The notes: generated by a model not told the origin, from the sequence alone. Shown: positions 34,484 to 44,211, counted from the stretch's first letter. The stretch: DNA of 64,000 nt from Actinoplanes sp. NBC_00393 (GCF_036053395.1 NZ_CP107942.1:11369214-11433213), one strand, 5' to 3'. Program-made: numbers and translations.

Positions 34484-36664
34484 ATGCTTTCCCGAACCCT
34501 CTTCCGGCTGGGTGCCGGCGCAGCGCGCCGGCCCTGGCGGGTGATCGCGCTGTGGCTGCTGACCGCGGCGATCGCCGTTGCGGCCGCGGCCGCCTCCGGC
34601 GGTAAGACCGCCGACTCGATGACCGCGCCGGGACTCGACTCCGGCTACGCCGCGGAGCTGCTCGAACGCGCGGGAACCGGCCAGCAGGGCATGACCGCCC
34701 AGGTGGTCGTCACCCCGGCCGAGGCCGGTGCGACGTTCTCCGCCGACGGTGCCGCGCGTGCCGCTCTGCTGCGCCTGCAATCCGAGGTACGCGCCCTGCC
34801 GCACGTGTTGTCGGCCGGCGACGCCGAGTCCGGGGGTCTGATCTCCGCGGACGGGCGGATCGCGGTGATCCGGGTGCAGTACCCCGAGCAGAGCGAGCTC
34901 TCGGGCGCCGACCTGGACGCTCTGGTCGAGCTCGGCGACCGGATGCGCGGCGAGTTGCCGCTGCGCATCGAGATGGGCGGAGACCTGTTCTTCGCCTTCT
35001 CCGACGCCGGCGCCGGGATCGGCGAACTGGTCGGCCTGCTCGCCGCCGCGACGATCCTGTTCCTGGCGTTCGGTTCGCTGATCGCCGCGGCGCTGCCGAT
35101 CGGGATGGCGCTGTTCGGGCTGACCGTCGGCGTCAGCCTCATGACGGTGCTCGCGTCGGTGACCGAGATTCCGACCTTCGGGCCGGTGCTGGGCAGCATG
35201 GTCGGGCTCGGGGTCGGTATCGACTACGCGTTGTTCGTGCTCGCCCGGCACCGCGAGTACCTGGCCGGCGGCGTCGACCCGCACGAGGCGGCCGGGCGGG
35301 CGGTGGCCACCGCCGGGCGGCCGGTGCTGTTCGCCGGGGCGACCGTCGTGGTGTCGATCCTCGGCATGGCGGCCGCGAACGTGCCGTTCATGACGATGGG
35401 TGGCATCGCGGTCTCCCTCGTGGTCGCGATCATGGTGGTCGCGTCGGTGACGCTGCTGCCGGCCTTCCTCGGCGTCTCCGGGCGCCGGCTGACCAGGGTC
35501 CACCGGTTCGCCCGCCGATCCGGTACGGCCGGTGGCGGATGGCAACGCTGGATCCGGCACGTCAACCGGCACCCGATCTTGTACGCGGTGGGCGCGGCCG
35601 GGCTGCTGGTGCTCGCGACCCTGCCGGTGTTCAGCCTGCGGGTCGGCCTGCCCGACGACGGATCGCAGCCGGCGAGCCGCACCGAACGACGCGCGTACGA
35701 CCTGGTCGCCGAAGGATTCGGGCCGGGGGCGAACGGGCCGCTCGTCATCGCCGTGGACGCCGCCGGCGACCCGGGTGTGGTGGACCGGCTGGTCACGGCG
35801 GTCGCGAAGGACCCGGGTGTCGCCTCGGTCATGCCGGCCCAGGTCGATGAGGCCACCGGCATCGCGAGCCTGGTGGTCATCCCGGCCACCGGACCTCAGG
35901 AGAAGGCCACCACCAACACCGTCGCCCGGCTGCGCGCCGACGTGCTGCCCGGTGCGGTCGGTCCGGGACCGGCGAAAGCCCACGTCGGCGGTGCGGCGGC
36001 CAGCCTGTCGGACGTGGGGGAGCGGACCAGCGAGCGGCTGCCCCTGTTCATCGGCGCGGTGCTGGCGCTGTCGTTCGTACTGTTGCTGCTGGTTTTCCGA
36101 TCGGTGCTGGTGCCGCTGAAAGCGGTCCTGCTGAACCTGCTCAGCATCGGCGCGACCTACGGCCTGATGGTCGCGGTGTTCCAGTGGGGATGGGGTGGGT
36201 CGCTGATCGGGCTGGAGTCCACGGTGCCGATCGTGTCGTTCATCCCGATGTTCCTGTTCGCGATCCTGTTCGGGCTGTCGATGGACTACGAGGTGTTCCT
36301 GCTGTCCCGGGTCCGCGAGGAGTATCTGCGCACCGGCGACAACGCGATCGCGATTGTCCGGGGCATCGCGGGCAGCGCCCGGGTCATCACCTCGGCCGCG
36401 CTGATCATGGTCGCGGTGTTCCTGTCCTTCGCCGTCGCGAGCGATCCGTCGACCAAGATGTTCGGCTTCGGCCTGGCCACCGCGATCTTCGTGGACGCGA
36501 CGCTGGTCCGCATGGTGCTGGTCCCGGCGACCATGACTCTGCTGGGCCGGGCCAACTGGTGGCTGCCGTCCTGGCTGGACCGGCTGCTGCCGCGCAGCCC
36601 GGACAGCAGCGAGGTGGACGGCCTCGCCCCCGAAGCAGGCCCGGTCCTCGCCGCGGTGCGCTGA
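34484..36664 (+). CDS. MmpL-family RND transporter
   Basis: 726 aa with twelve membrane segments in the two-fold RND arrangement: TM1, a large outside loop, TM2-6, then TM7, a second loop and TM8-12. MmpL signatures are present: GLGVGIDYALFVLARHREYL in the first half and FGLSMDYEVFLLSRVREEYL in the second, carrying the Asp-Tyr pair used for proton relay. Exports lipids, siderophores or drugs in actinobacteria. The divergent two-component system is a likely regulator. ATG 34484 has a TTGGAGA ribosome site. Confidence 0.92.
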   Translation: MLSRTLFRLGAGAARRPWRVIALWLLTAAIAVAAAAASGGKTADSMTAPGLDSGYAAELLERAGTGQQGMTAQVVVTPAEAGATFSADGAARAALLRLQSEVRALPHVLSAGDAESGGLISADGRIAVIRVQYPEQSELSGADLDALVELGDRMRGELPLRIEMGGDLFFAFSDAGAGIGELVGLLAAATILFLAFGSLIAAALPIGMALFGLTVGVSLMTVLASVTEIPTFGPVLGSMVGLGVGIDYALFVLARHREYLAGGVDPHEAAGRAVATAGRPVLFAGATVVVSILGMAAANVPFMTMGGIAVSLVVAIMVVASVTLLPAFLGVSGRRLTRVHRFARRSGTAGGGWQRWIRHVNRHPILYAVGAAGLLVLATLPVFSLRVGLPDDGSQPASRTERRAYDLVAEGFGPGANGPLVIAVDAAGDPGVVDRLVTAVAKDPGVASVMPAQVDEATGIASLVVIPATGPQEKATTNTVARLRADVLPGAVGPGPAKAHVGGAAASLSDVGERTSERLPLFIGAVLALSFVLLLLVFRSVLVPLKAVLLNLLSIGATYGLMVAVFQWGWGGSLIGLESTVPIVSFIPMFLFAILFGLSMDYEVFLLSRVREEYLRTGDNAIAIVRGIAGSARVITSAALIMVAVFLSFAVASDPSTKMFGFGLATAIFVDATLVRMVLVPATMTLLGRANWWLPSWLDRLLPRSPDSSEVDGLAPEAGPVLAAVR

Positions 36665-36779
36665 TCCCGGCGGCGAGCCCGGCCTGGGCGCCCAGGCCGT
36701 CTTGGTCCGAGGGATCAGGAGGGTGGCAGCGGTCTGATGGGATCGGGCACAGTTGATGCCGGCACGTGAGGGGGACACG

Positions 36780-38927
36780 GTGGCGCTTCCGGGATGGGCG
36801 GAGTTCCTGCGGCGTTGGGTGGTGCGGCCGCCCGGCTCGGCGGTCGACCTGCGGCCGCTCTGGGCCGAGGTCCGGGGGACGGGGACGCCACGAGCCGAGC
36901 TCTGTGCGACCGCCCGGGAGACGGCGTGGCAGACGCTGGGGCTGCGGCCGCACGACGAGCAGCTCGTCGGGGCTCTGGCGCTGATCGACGGCCGGGTGGT
37001 GCAGATGGCGACCGGTGAGGGCAAGACCCTGACCGCCGCGATCGCTGCGGCCGAGCTCAGCAAGGGTGGGCCGGTTCACGTGCTGACCGTCAACGACTAT
37101 CTGGCGCGGCGTGACGTGGAGTGGATGTGGCCGTTCTACGAGCGGCTCGGCGTCACCGTGGGCTGGGTGACGGAAGCCTCCACGCCGCAGGAGCGGCGGG
37201 TGGCGTATGGGCGGGACGTCACCTACGTCTCGGTCAACGAGGCCGGCTTCGACTTCCTCCGCGACGGGCTCTGCACCGATGCCGCGGAGCGGGTGCAGCA
37301 GCCCCTGCACGCCGTCATCGTCGACGAGGCGGACTCGATACTGGTCGACGAGGCGCGTGTGCCGCTGGTGCTGGCCGGTTCCACCGGGGCGGAGGCTGAT
37401 CTGGCGCCCGGTATCGCCGCGCTGGTGCGGGTGATGATCCGCGACGAGCACTACACGGTCGCCGACGAGAACCAGGCCGTGCATCTCACCCCGGCCGGCA
37501 TCGAGTTCGCCGAGCAGGGTCTCGGCGGTGTTCACCTCTACCAGCCGGAGAACCTGGATCTGCTGACCGCCGTCAATCTGGCGCTGTATGCGTCTGCGCT
37601 GCTCACCCGCGACGTCGACTACATCGTCCGGGACGGCCGGGTCGAACTCGTCGACGGCTTCCGTGGCCGGGTCGCCCGGCGCCGCCGCTGGCCCGACGGG
37701 CTCCAGGCCGCGGTCGAGGCCAAGGAGGGGCTGACCGGCAGCGGCGGCGGCACGATCCTGGCCACGATCACCCTGCAGGCGCTGCTCGGGCAGTACCGCA
37801 AGGTGGCCGGGATGACCGGCACCGCCCTGCCGGTCGGCGAGCAGCTGCGCGAGTTCTACCGCCTGGAGATCGCCGTCCTGCCGCCGCACCGGCCGTGCAT
37901 CCGACTGGATGCACCCGACCGCGTCCACGAGACCACCGGGCAGCGTGACGCCGCCGTCGTCGCGGAGGTCACCCGGGCCCACGCGACCGGCCGGCCGGTA
38001 CTCCTGGCGACGCCGAGTGTCGCCGACTCGGAGGCGCTCGGCGCCCGCCTGCGCGACGCGGGCATCCCGTGCACCGTCCTCAACGCCCGCAACGACGCCA
38101 GGGAAGCCGCGATCGTCGCCGAGGCCGGGCTGCCCGGGGCCGTCACCGTCTCCACCCAGATGACCGGCCGCGGCGTCGACATCCGGCTCGGCGGCAGTGA
38201 CCAGGCCGAGCACGCGCGAGTCGCGGCGCTCGGCGGTCTCTACGTGATCGGGGTCGGCCGCCACGACAGCAGCCGCGTCGACGATCAGGTGCGCGGCCGG
38301 GCCGGGCGGCAGGGCGATCCGGGCGGCTCGGTGTTCTTCGTGAGCAAGGAGGACGAACTGCTTCTACGGTACGGCCTACGCCCGGCCGCCGACGCCCAGC
38401 GCCTCGCCGAACAGGTCGACCTCGAGGTGCACCGCAACACCTGGCGCTACCACTACCTGCTCGAACAGCACCGGACCGCGATCGCCGCCTACCGCGAGGA
38501 GATCCTCACCACCGACCGCGCGCTCGAGGTGATGGCCCGGTTCCACCCGGTCGACCGGCGGCTCGCGGCGATGCCCCGGCAGCTGCTGCTGTTCCATCTG
38601 GACCAGGCGTGGGCCGACTACCTGTCCGACATGGCCGAGCTCCGGGAAGGCATCCACCTGCGCTCGATCGCCAACCTGGACCCGCTCGACGAGTTCCACC
38701 GGGCCGCGATCCCCGTCTTCCGGCAGCTGATCCCGGCGGCCGAGCAGCGTGCCGCCGACGCGTTCGCCGCTCTCGACCCGGCCGCGCCCGACCCGGTTCT
38801 CGACCGCCCGAGCGCCACCTGGACGTACGTTGTCGACGACACCCCGTTCGACGCCGGTCTCGAGCAGTTCTTCTCCGGTATCCGCAACCTGCTCCGCTCC
38901 GGCTGGTCGTCCACCGTGGGCCGCTGA
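36780..38927 (+). CDS. SecA2-like accessory translocase ATPase
   Basis: 715 aa from GTG 36780 (GAGGGGG site); the earlier TTG at 36753 is possible. SecA DEAD motor: Walker A MATGEGKT, FDFLRDGL, Walker B VDEADSILVDEARVPL (the SecA signature), then the second helicase domain with STQMTGRGVDIRLGG and RGRAGRQGDPGGS. It is about 200 residues shorter than housekeeping SecA and ends without the C-terminal zinc-binding CxCxxG region, as in accessory SecA2 proteins. Such proteins export selected substrates. Neighbours show no accessory SecY, so it probably works with the main SecYEG. Confidence 0.85.
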   Translation: MALPGWAEFLRRWVVRPPGSAVDLRPLWAEVRGTGTPRAELCATARETAWQTLGLRPHDEQLVGALALIDGRVVQMATGEGKTLTAAIAAAELSKGGPVHVLTVNDYLARRDVEWMWPFYERLGVTVGWVTEASTPQERRVAYGRDVTYVSVNEAGFDFLRDGLCTDAAERVQQPLHAVIVDEADSILVDEARVPLVLAGSTGAEADLAPGIAALVRVMIRDEHYTVADENQAVHLTPAGIEFAEQGLGGVHLYQPENLDLLTAVNLALYASALLTRDVDYIVRDGRVELVDGFRGRVARRRRWPDGLQAAVEAKEGLTGSGGGTILATITLQALLGQYRKVAGMTGTALPVGEQLREFYRLEIAVLPPHRPCIRLDAPDRVHETTGQRDAAVVAEVTRAHATGRPVLLATPSVADSEALGARLRDAGIPCTVLNARNDAREAAIVAEAGLPGAVTVSTQMTGRGVDIRLGGSDQAEHARVAALGGLYVIGVGRHDSSRVDDQVRGRAGRQGDPGGSVFFVSKEDELLLRYGLRPAADAQRLAEQVDLEVHRNTWRYHYLLEQHRTAIAAYREEILTTDRALEVMARFHPVDRRLAAMPRQLLLFHLDQAWADYLSDMAELREGIHLRSIANLDPLDEFHRAAIPVFRQLIPAAEQRAADAFAALDPAAPDPVLDRPSATWTYVVDDTPFDAGLEQFFSGIRNLLRSGWSSTVGR

Positions 38928-39135
38928 ACCGCCGGCCTGCCGCACCACGGCCCCACGTCTGGACCAAGCCCGCCGACCACGATCCGACTGGGTGATCTCC
39001 GAAGACCAGACCCACCGCTTGCTGATCTGTGAAGTGTGTAGTCGGCGGCTGTCCGGGCGCTGGGTCAACGGGCGCGCCGGGTACCGCGCAGCGGCAGTTC
39101 GGCGGCGTCGGCGCCGGCTGGTTGAGTGAGGTGAA

Positions 39136-39160
39136 CGGGAGGCCCGTGGAGGGCCTCCCG
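39136..39160. terminator. perfect 10-bp hairpin between convergent genes
   Basis: CGGGAGGCCC at 39136-39145 pairs exactly with GGGCCTCCCG at 39151-39160 around the 5-base loop GTGGA. It is placed six bases past the end of the minus-strand propeller gene and also downstream of the SecA2-like gene, so it can end both transcripts. Confidence 0.7.
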
Positions 39161-39165
39161 CACTT

Positions 39166-40269
39166 CTACCGTCGTAGCCGGACGGGCCCGGCTCCGGCGT
39201 CGATGGGGGTGCGGAACAGGGCGTACGGCTTGTGCCGCAGGTCCTTGCCGTACTGGTAGGTGGGCTGGCGGTGCAGTTGGTTGGCGGTGACGTACAGGTG
39301 GCCGTCGGCCGCGACCGACATGGTGTCGGGCCACAGCAGCCGCGGATCGTGGACGAGCGTCTCGTAGGTGCCGTCGGGCCGGCGCCGCAGTACGGCGTTG
39401 TGCTCGTAGGCGGTCAGGTAGAGGTTGCCGGCGTCGTCGGTCTCCAAGCCGTCGGAGCCGCTGCCCTTGTCACCCTCGTCGGCCACGGTCGCGGCCACCG
39501 CGGCGTCGTCGAGCGACCGGTCGCAGAGGGCGTCGACGGAGACGCTGTAGAGCCGCCGGGAGGCGAGCGGGCAGTAGTACAAGCGCTGACCGTCGTGGGA
39601 GATCGCGATGCCGTCGGCGCCCATCGCCAGCGGCTGCGGCTCGCCGTCGGCCGGCCGTTGCATCAGGTAGCGGCCCTCCACCACGGGCCGGAAGACGGTC
39701 AGTGGTTCGGCCTTGGTCGACGGATGGTCGTGCAACCGGCGCCAGGACTCGCCGGTGGCCAGGTCGACGACGATGATCCCGTTCGGCCCCTGATCGGACG
39801 AATCGGTGATGAACGCGATCCCCTGGGTGCCCCGGCGCAGGTCGAAGCGCACATCATTGAGGTACGTCGTCGGCAGCGCCACGCCGGCCGGGAACACGAT
39901 CGTGCGCGTCACGGTGTCGGTGTCCAGATCGACGCAGACCAGCTTGGGTCCGCCGGTGCGCGTTGGCCGGAACATCGGGGAGCCGGTGTCGAGAACCCAG
40001 AGCCGGTCCGCCGGGTCGACGACGACACTCTGTACCGAGACGAAGGCGTGTTCGTCGTCGTCGCCGTCGGGGGTGTTCCACTGCTGGTCCGGGAACGGTA
40101 CGGTACGGCCGCGGCGCACTTCGGTGACGGTGGCGGGCACGTCGTCGCCCCATTTCGGGAAGTTGACGAAGATGCGGCCGCGGTGCGAGACGGTGACACC
40201 GGTGGGCATGGGGCCGTCGAAGGTCGCGACCGTCTCCAGCGTTCCGGTCGGCTCGTCGCTGCTGGTCAT
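39166..40269 (-). CDS. yellow/major royal jelly protein-type beta-propeller
   Basis: 367 aa from ATG 40269. The sequence fits the MRJP/yellow family seen in bacteria: VTVSHRGRIFVNFPKW, LWVLDTGSP, LVCVDLDTDTV, YLNDVRFD, GIAFITDSS, DGIAISHDGQRLYYCPLAS, LYVTANQL, each marking a propeller blade. No signal peptide, so cytoplasmic. Bacterial members are uncharacterised; some resemble sugar-lactonase propellers. The start lies 2 bases after the stop of the Cys-rich gene, so they are one transcription unit, possibly with the alcohol dehydrogenase. Confidence 0.78.
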   Translation of the reverse strand: MTSSDEPTGTLETVATFDGPMPTGVTVSHRGRIFVNFPKWGDDVPATVTEVRRGRTVPFPDQQWNTPDGDDDEHAFVSVQSVVVDPADRLWVLDTGSPMFRPTRTGGPKLVCVDLDTDTVTRTIVFPAGVALPTTYLNDVRFDLRRGTQGIAFITDSSDQGPNGIIVVDLATGESWRRLHDHPSTKAEPLTVFRPVVEGRYLMQRPADGEPQPLAMGADGIAISHDGQRLYYCPLASRRLYSVSVDALCDRSLDDAAVAATVADEGDKGSGSDGLETDDAGNLYLTAYEHNAVLRRRPDGTYETLVHDPRLLWPDTMSVAADGHLYVTANQLHRQPTYQYGKDLRHKPYALFRTPIDAGAGPVRLRR

Positions 40270-40271
40270 GA

Positions 40272-40502
40272 TCAGCTTATCACCGTGAGCAGGTCGCGGC
40301 ACGCCTGTTCACAGACGCGGCAGGCCTCGGCGCAGATGCGGCAGTGTTCGTGCCTGCCGGCATGTGATTCACATTCGTCGGCGCAGGCGGTGCACGCCTG
40401 GCTGTACGCGATCAGCGTGTCGATGGTCCCCGCGAGTTTCTGCCGGTCCAGGTTGATGTCCTGCGGGTAGGTGTCGAGCATGGGCATCGTCGTGGTCGTC
40501 AT
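40272..40502 (-). CDS. Cys-rich four-helix-type metal-binding protein (DUF326/Csp-like)
   Basis: 76 aa from ATG 40502 with AAGGAGAT nine bases upstream. Seven Cys and three His are packed in the last 45 residues in the spacing ACTACADECESHAGRHEHC then RICAEACRVCEQAC, like the short four-helix copper-binding proteins related to DUF326 and copper storage proteins. It is shorter than the usual 110 residues, so it may represent only part of the bundle. It may bind Cu(I). Encoded between the dehydrogenase and the propeller gene. Confidence 0.65.
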   Translation of the reverse strand: MTTTTMPMLDTYPQDINLDRQKLAGTIDTLIAYSQACTACADECESHAGRHEHCRICAEACRVCEQACRDLLTVIS

Positions 40503-40541
40503 GTGGTGCCGATCTCCTTCGTCGGTCAGGACGGTGAGACG

Positions 40542-41745
40542 TCAGGTGGTGGGGTTGAGGGCGACCTTGATCCAGCCGGGTTCGCGGCGGTCGAACTCGC
40601 GGTAGGCGGCGATGACGTCGGTCATCGGTTCGTGTCCGGTGAGCAGCAGGGCCGGGTCGACGGTGCCGTTGGTGACCAGTTCGACCAGCTGCGGGATGTA
40701 GTGGCGATGGTTGCAGTTGCCGGCTTTGACGGTGACGTTCTTGTTCATCGTCACGCCGATCGGGTAGCTGTCGAAGGTCTGCGGGTAGACGCCGATGATC
40801 CCGATGGTGCCGGCCTTGGCGACCGCCTGGGCGGCCCACTGCGAGACCTGGCTGGGGGCGTCGCCGGGTATCCAGTTGTCGCCGTCGGTGTTGGTCTGTG
40901 GTGCGGCTTGGGCCTGTTCGGCGTCGAACTGCAGGGCCTGCTGGTCGTCGACGCCGGTCGCGGGTTGTTGTGCGTCGATGCCGACGGCGTCGATGACGCG
41001 GTCCACGCCGATCCCGCCGGTGAGTTCCTGGATGGCCTCGACCGGGTTCTCGCTGTCGAAGTCGATGATCTCGGCGTGCTGGCCGCGGGCGAGGGCGAGC
41101 CGGTCGGCGTGCCGGTCGACGGCGATGACCCGGCCGGCGCCCTGCAGGTAGGCCGACAGGACGGCGAGTTGCCCGACGGGTCCGGCGCCGAAGACTGCGA
41201 CGGTGTCGCCGGTGCGGATCTCGGCGAGCTTCGCGCCGAACCAGGCGGTGGGGAAGATGTCCGAGAGCATGATCGCCTGCGCGTCGCTGACGTCGGCGGG
41301 CAGCGGGACGAGCGTGGCGTTCGCGTACGGGATCCGCGCGTACTCGGCCTGCAGACCGTCGAAGGCGCCGGCGGCTTCGGGACCGCCGAAGAACGCGGTG
41401 CCGGCGAGCTTGCCGCCGGGGATTGGCGTTGTCGCATTGCGCCTGGTAGCCGGCGCGACAGTAGGAGCAATACCCGCAGGAGATCGTGGAGGGTACGACT
41501 ACGCGATCGCCGGGGACCAGGTTGCGTACGCCGCCGCCGACCTCGACGACCTCACCGACCGCTTCATGGCCGATGATCGTGCCTTCCTTCATGCCGGGCA
41601 TGGTGCCGCGGACCAGGTGCAGGTCGGTGCCGCAGATCGCGCTGGTGGTGATCTTGACGATGGCGTCGGTGGGCGCCTGGATCTTGGGTTCCGGCGCGTC
41701 CTCGAGGCGGATGTCGCCGATGCCGTGCCAAACGACTGCTTTCAT
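40542..41745 (-). pseudogene. zinc-dependent alcohol dehydrogenase interrupted by a +1 frameshift
   Basis: The N-terminal frame from ATG 41745 gives a normal medium-chain ADH start: MKAVVWHGIGDIRLED, catalytic zinc Cys in AICGTDLH, GHEAVGEV, and structural zinc Cys in CGYCSYCRAGYQAQC. The frame then breaks in a run of four G at 41418-41421. With one base removed, translation continues NPGGKLAGTAFFGGP and stays open to the TGA at 40542, with the NAD-binding VAVFGAGPVGQLA and AVDRHAD. The product would be about 400 aa, like formaldehyde- or threonine-dehydrogenase-type enzymes. This is either a true pseudogene or a sequencing error in the homopolymer. Confidence 0.85.
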
Positions 41746-42036
41746 GAGCTGCTCACTTCCGGGGGTGGGTCGGCTGCTGCCGATGTCCGCCTACCCGGAT
41801 GTGCGGGCTTTTCGCGATGGGCGGTGCTCCGGTTGCCGCCGCTTTGATCATCGTGTCGGCAGGCGCGCATGAGGTGTCACCGGCGAATGCGCCCGAAGGG
41901 CAGGGTCTTTGGCCGGCACAGCAGCTCACTCACTCCTTGACTGTGCACAGCAGCAAAGCCGGCGTTAGAGCGTCCGCCGCCGTGCTTCACCAGGGGTACC
42001 TGCCCTGCGGGAAGCTTCATCCGTTGAGTGAACTGG

Positions 42037-43242
42037 CTATCGGCGAATGGCGAGCACTGCAATGTCGTCCTGTGGCTGGTCCGGTCCGAGGCGGGACATC
42101 ACCGTGGCACAGACCACTTCCGGATGGTCGGGTGTGACGACGTCGATCAGTGCTTTGATGCCGACGTCAATGATCTGATGACGCCGCTCGACGAGGCCAT
42201 CGGTGTAGCACAGCAGGAGCGCGCCGGCCGGTAGTTCGACCGTGCTCGTACGGCGCCGGCTCCGGGAACGAGCGATACCGAGAGGTGCGTCGACCGGCAG
42301 ATCCAAGAGGGCGGCGGGTTCGTCGGGTACGGCGATCACTGGCTGCAGGTGTCCGGCTGAGGAGATCCGGATCGACCGCCGGTCGGGGGAGATCATCGCG
42401 TACAGGGCGGTGGTCAGGGCTCCCGCCTCGAAGTGCCGAATTTTACGGTCGAGCAGAGCCAACGCTTGCGCAGGATCGTCGGTATTGAGGGCATAAGCGC
42501 GCAGTGCGCTGCGGATGCGGCCCATCACGACCGCGGACGCCAGGCCGTGACCGGACACGTCGCCGATGACCATGCCGGTCCAGCCCGAAGGAAGGCGGAA
42601 GACGTCGTACCAGTCGCCGCCGACGCCCAAGGTGTGGCCGGGAACGTAGCGGGCCGCCGTCTGCAGCCCGTCGATGTCGGCGAGTTGCGGTGGCAGCAGA
42701 CTGTGCTGCAGAGCGAGGGCCGCGGTATGGTCCGGTTCGCGGAAGCGGCTTTGTCCGGCTGTGCTCGCGCGGTCGGCAGCGTGTTGCAGCAGATCAACGT
42801 CGTCGGCCGTGAACGAGCGCGGGCTCAGGGTGCCGACGTGCAGCACCCCGACGACCTCACCGGCGGCGAAGATCGGTACGCCGAGAAGCGATCGGATTCC
42901 CTTGCTGATCAGCAACGGATTGATGACGTCGGCGGGCGTGACGTCCGTGATGATCACCGGCTGGCGGGTGTGGGCGATGCGGCCGGCGAAGCCGCGGCCG
43001 ACCTCCAGCCGGAAGGCCTGCCGGACCTCCTCTTCCAAGCCCTTGGAAGCAGTGGCGACCAGCTGACGGGTGTACGGGTCGAGCAGCAGCACTGCGGCAG
43101 TGTCTACAGCGAGTACGCTTCGAACGCGTTCCAGCAGCTCATCAAGCAGATCGGCGACGCTGAGCCGGGACAACGCGGGGTCGACGATGGTCTCCAGACG
43201 GCGCCAACGCTGCTCGTCGCGTATCGCACCCGGGCTACTCAT
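42037..43242 (-). CDS. GAF / SpoIIE-type PP2C serine phosphatase
   Basis: 401 aa from ATG 43242. Residues about 15-165 form a GAF domain (LLDPYTRQLVATASKGLEEE; VGRGFAGRIA). Residues about 190-401 are a SpoIIE/RsbU phosphatase: HSLLPPQL, GGDWYDVF with the metal Asp, VIGDVSGHG with its Asp, LLCYTDGLVERR and QDDIAVLAIRR. Such proteins dephosphorylate STAS antagonists. The GAF/HATPase plus STAS pair at 29.5-30.9 kb is a possible partner in the same window, but this is inference. Confidence 0.9.
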   Translation of the reverse strand: MSSPGAIRDEQRWRRLETIVDPALSRLSVADLLDELLERVRSVLAVDTAAVLLLDPYTRQLVATASKGLEEEVRQAFRLEVGRGFAGRIAHTRQPVIITDVTPADVINPLLISKGIRSLLGVPIFAAGEVVGVLHVGTLSPRSFTADDVDLLQHAADRASTAGQSRFREPDHTAALALQHSLLPPQLADIDGLQTAARYVPGHTLGVGGDWYDVFRLPSGWTGMVIGDVSGHGLASAVVMGRIRSALRAYALNTDDPAQALALLDRKIRHFEAGALTTALYAMISPDRRSIRISSAGHLQPVIAVPDEPAALLDLPVDAPLGIARSRSRRRTSTVELPAGALLLCYTDGLVERRHQIIDVGIKALIDVVTPDHPEVVCATVMSRLGPDQPQDDIAVLAIRR

Positions 43243-43514
43243 GACCGCAGCCTAGCCGGGAGCCATCTCGCCCGCCTTTCACCCATGGAGTGGAACAGGC
43301 GTCACCTTCGCGACAGGGCCGTCGAGCTTGGGCGTACCCCGATCTGCAGGGAGCCGACGTGTCTGCCCACAGCCGTCCGGCAGGCGGATCGCTGCTCTTC
43401 GGCATGGCAGGCCACACCGAATTCGCGTGGGGATGCACCCCGCCGCCCGCGGGTCCCGAACGCTGCTGTGCCTGGCGGACTCTGATCGAGGGTGATGCGG
43501 ACTATCGTGAGGTG

Positions 43515-43910
43515 ATGAGCGCCGGATCGGCGGAGCACGAGCAGCAGCGCCAGCTGCTGGAGGAACGTGAGCGCCGCCTCGCGGGTCGTGAGGAAGCGGC
43601 AGACCGACGCGAGGCCCAAGCCGACCAGCGGGAGATCGACCTGCAGGGCCGGTTGACACGGGCCGACCAACGGGAGCAGGCGGCGAACCGTCGGGAGTTC
43701 CTGCTCAACTCGCGAGAATCTGCGGCTGACAGCCGGGACCTCCGGGCCGAACAGCGCGACGAGGCGGCTGACCGCCGGGCGACCGACGCCGACCGGCGTG
43801 ACGCCGACGCCGACGCCCGGGACCGGGCAGCCGTCCTGCGCGACCAGGCAGCCGACGTGCGCGACAAAGAGGCTGATCAACGCGAGATCGACGCGGAATC
43901 AGCTGGCTGA
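43515..43910 (+). CDS. heptad-repeat coiled-coil protein (ADxR repeats)
   Basis: 131 aa from ATG 43515. From residue about 25 to 125 the sequence is an almost unbroken series of seven-residue units of the form xADxRxx, for example QADQREI, RADQREQ, AADRRAT, DADRRDA, AADVRDK. No membrane segment or catalytic motif. The repeat would make a single long charged helix or a coiled coil. Similar Arg/Asp-rich proteins occur in actinomycetes without known function. The frame is open upstream of the chosen start, so a longer protein is possible. Confidence 0.6.
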   Translation: MSAGSAEHEQQRQLLEERERRLAGREEAADRREAQADQREIDLQGRLTRADQREQAANRREFLLNSRESAADSRDLRAEQRDEAADRRATDADRRDADADARDRAAVLRDQAADVRDKEADQREIDAESAG

Positions 43911-44167
43911 GGTGCGGCATGCGGGGCATTGTCGCCTGGTGAAGTCAGTGGGTGCCTGCGCGCGCACGCAATGCGGCGAGATGCCGCAGACCTGGCCCGT
44001 CAGGGCGGGGAGTGGGGAGTGGGCGCATGGTCGACTCGTCGCGATGGCGTCCGCGCCCGGCTGAGCGCACCTTGATGGCCACTATGGTGTCGATCCTGCA
44101 TTCCGATCGCCGCCGAGCGCGGCAAGCGCCGTGGCGGGCTCCCTCCGTCCCTGGTCGCAGCCAGCGA

Positions 44168-44195
44168 CCCTGATCAGCGGTGATGCTGGTCAGGG
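44168..44195. terminator. 11-bp hairpin between convergent genes
   Basis: CCCTGATCAGC at 44168-44178 pairs with GCTGGTCAGGG at 44185-44195 (one T-G) around a 6-base loop. It is 17 bases past the stop of the membrane-protein gene on the minus strand and downstream of the heptad-repeat gene. Apart from this hairpin the 300-base gap 43911-44211 shows nothing recognisable. Confidence 0.55.
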
Positions 44196-44211
44196 CCGCT
44201 CCGCTACGACG

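Noticed and set aside
34373..37063. Minus-strand open frame of 896 codons opposite the MmpL gene
   Set aside because: High-GC antisense shadow with His/Gln/Arg-rich sequence and no domain; the MmpL gene is unmistakable.
41799..42137. Plus-strand frames between the dehydrogenase and the SpoIIE gene
   Set aside because: No ribosome site, no family match, and overlap with the certain SpoIIE coding region.
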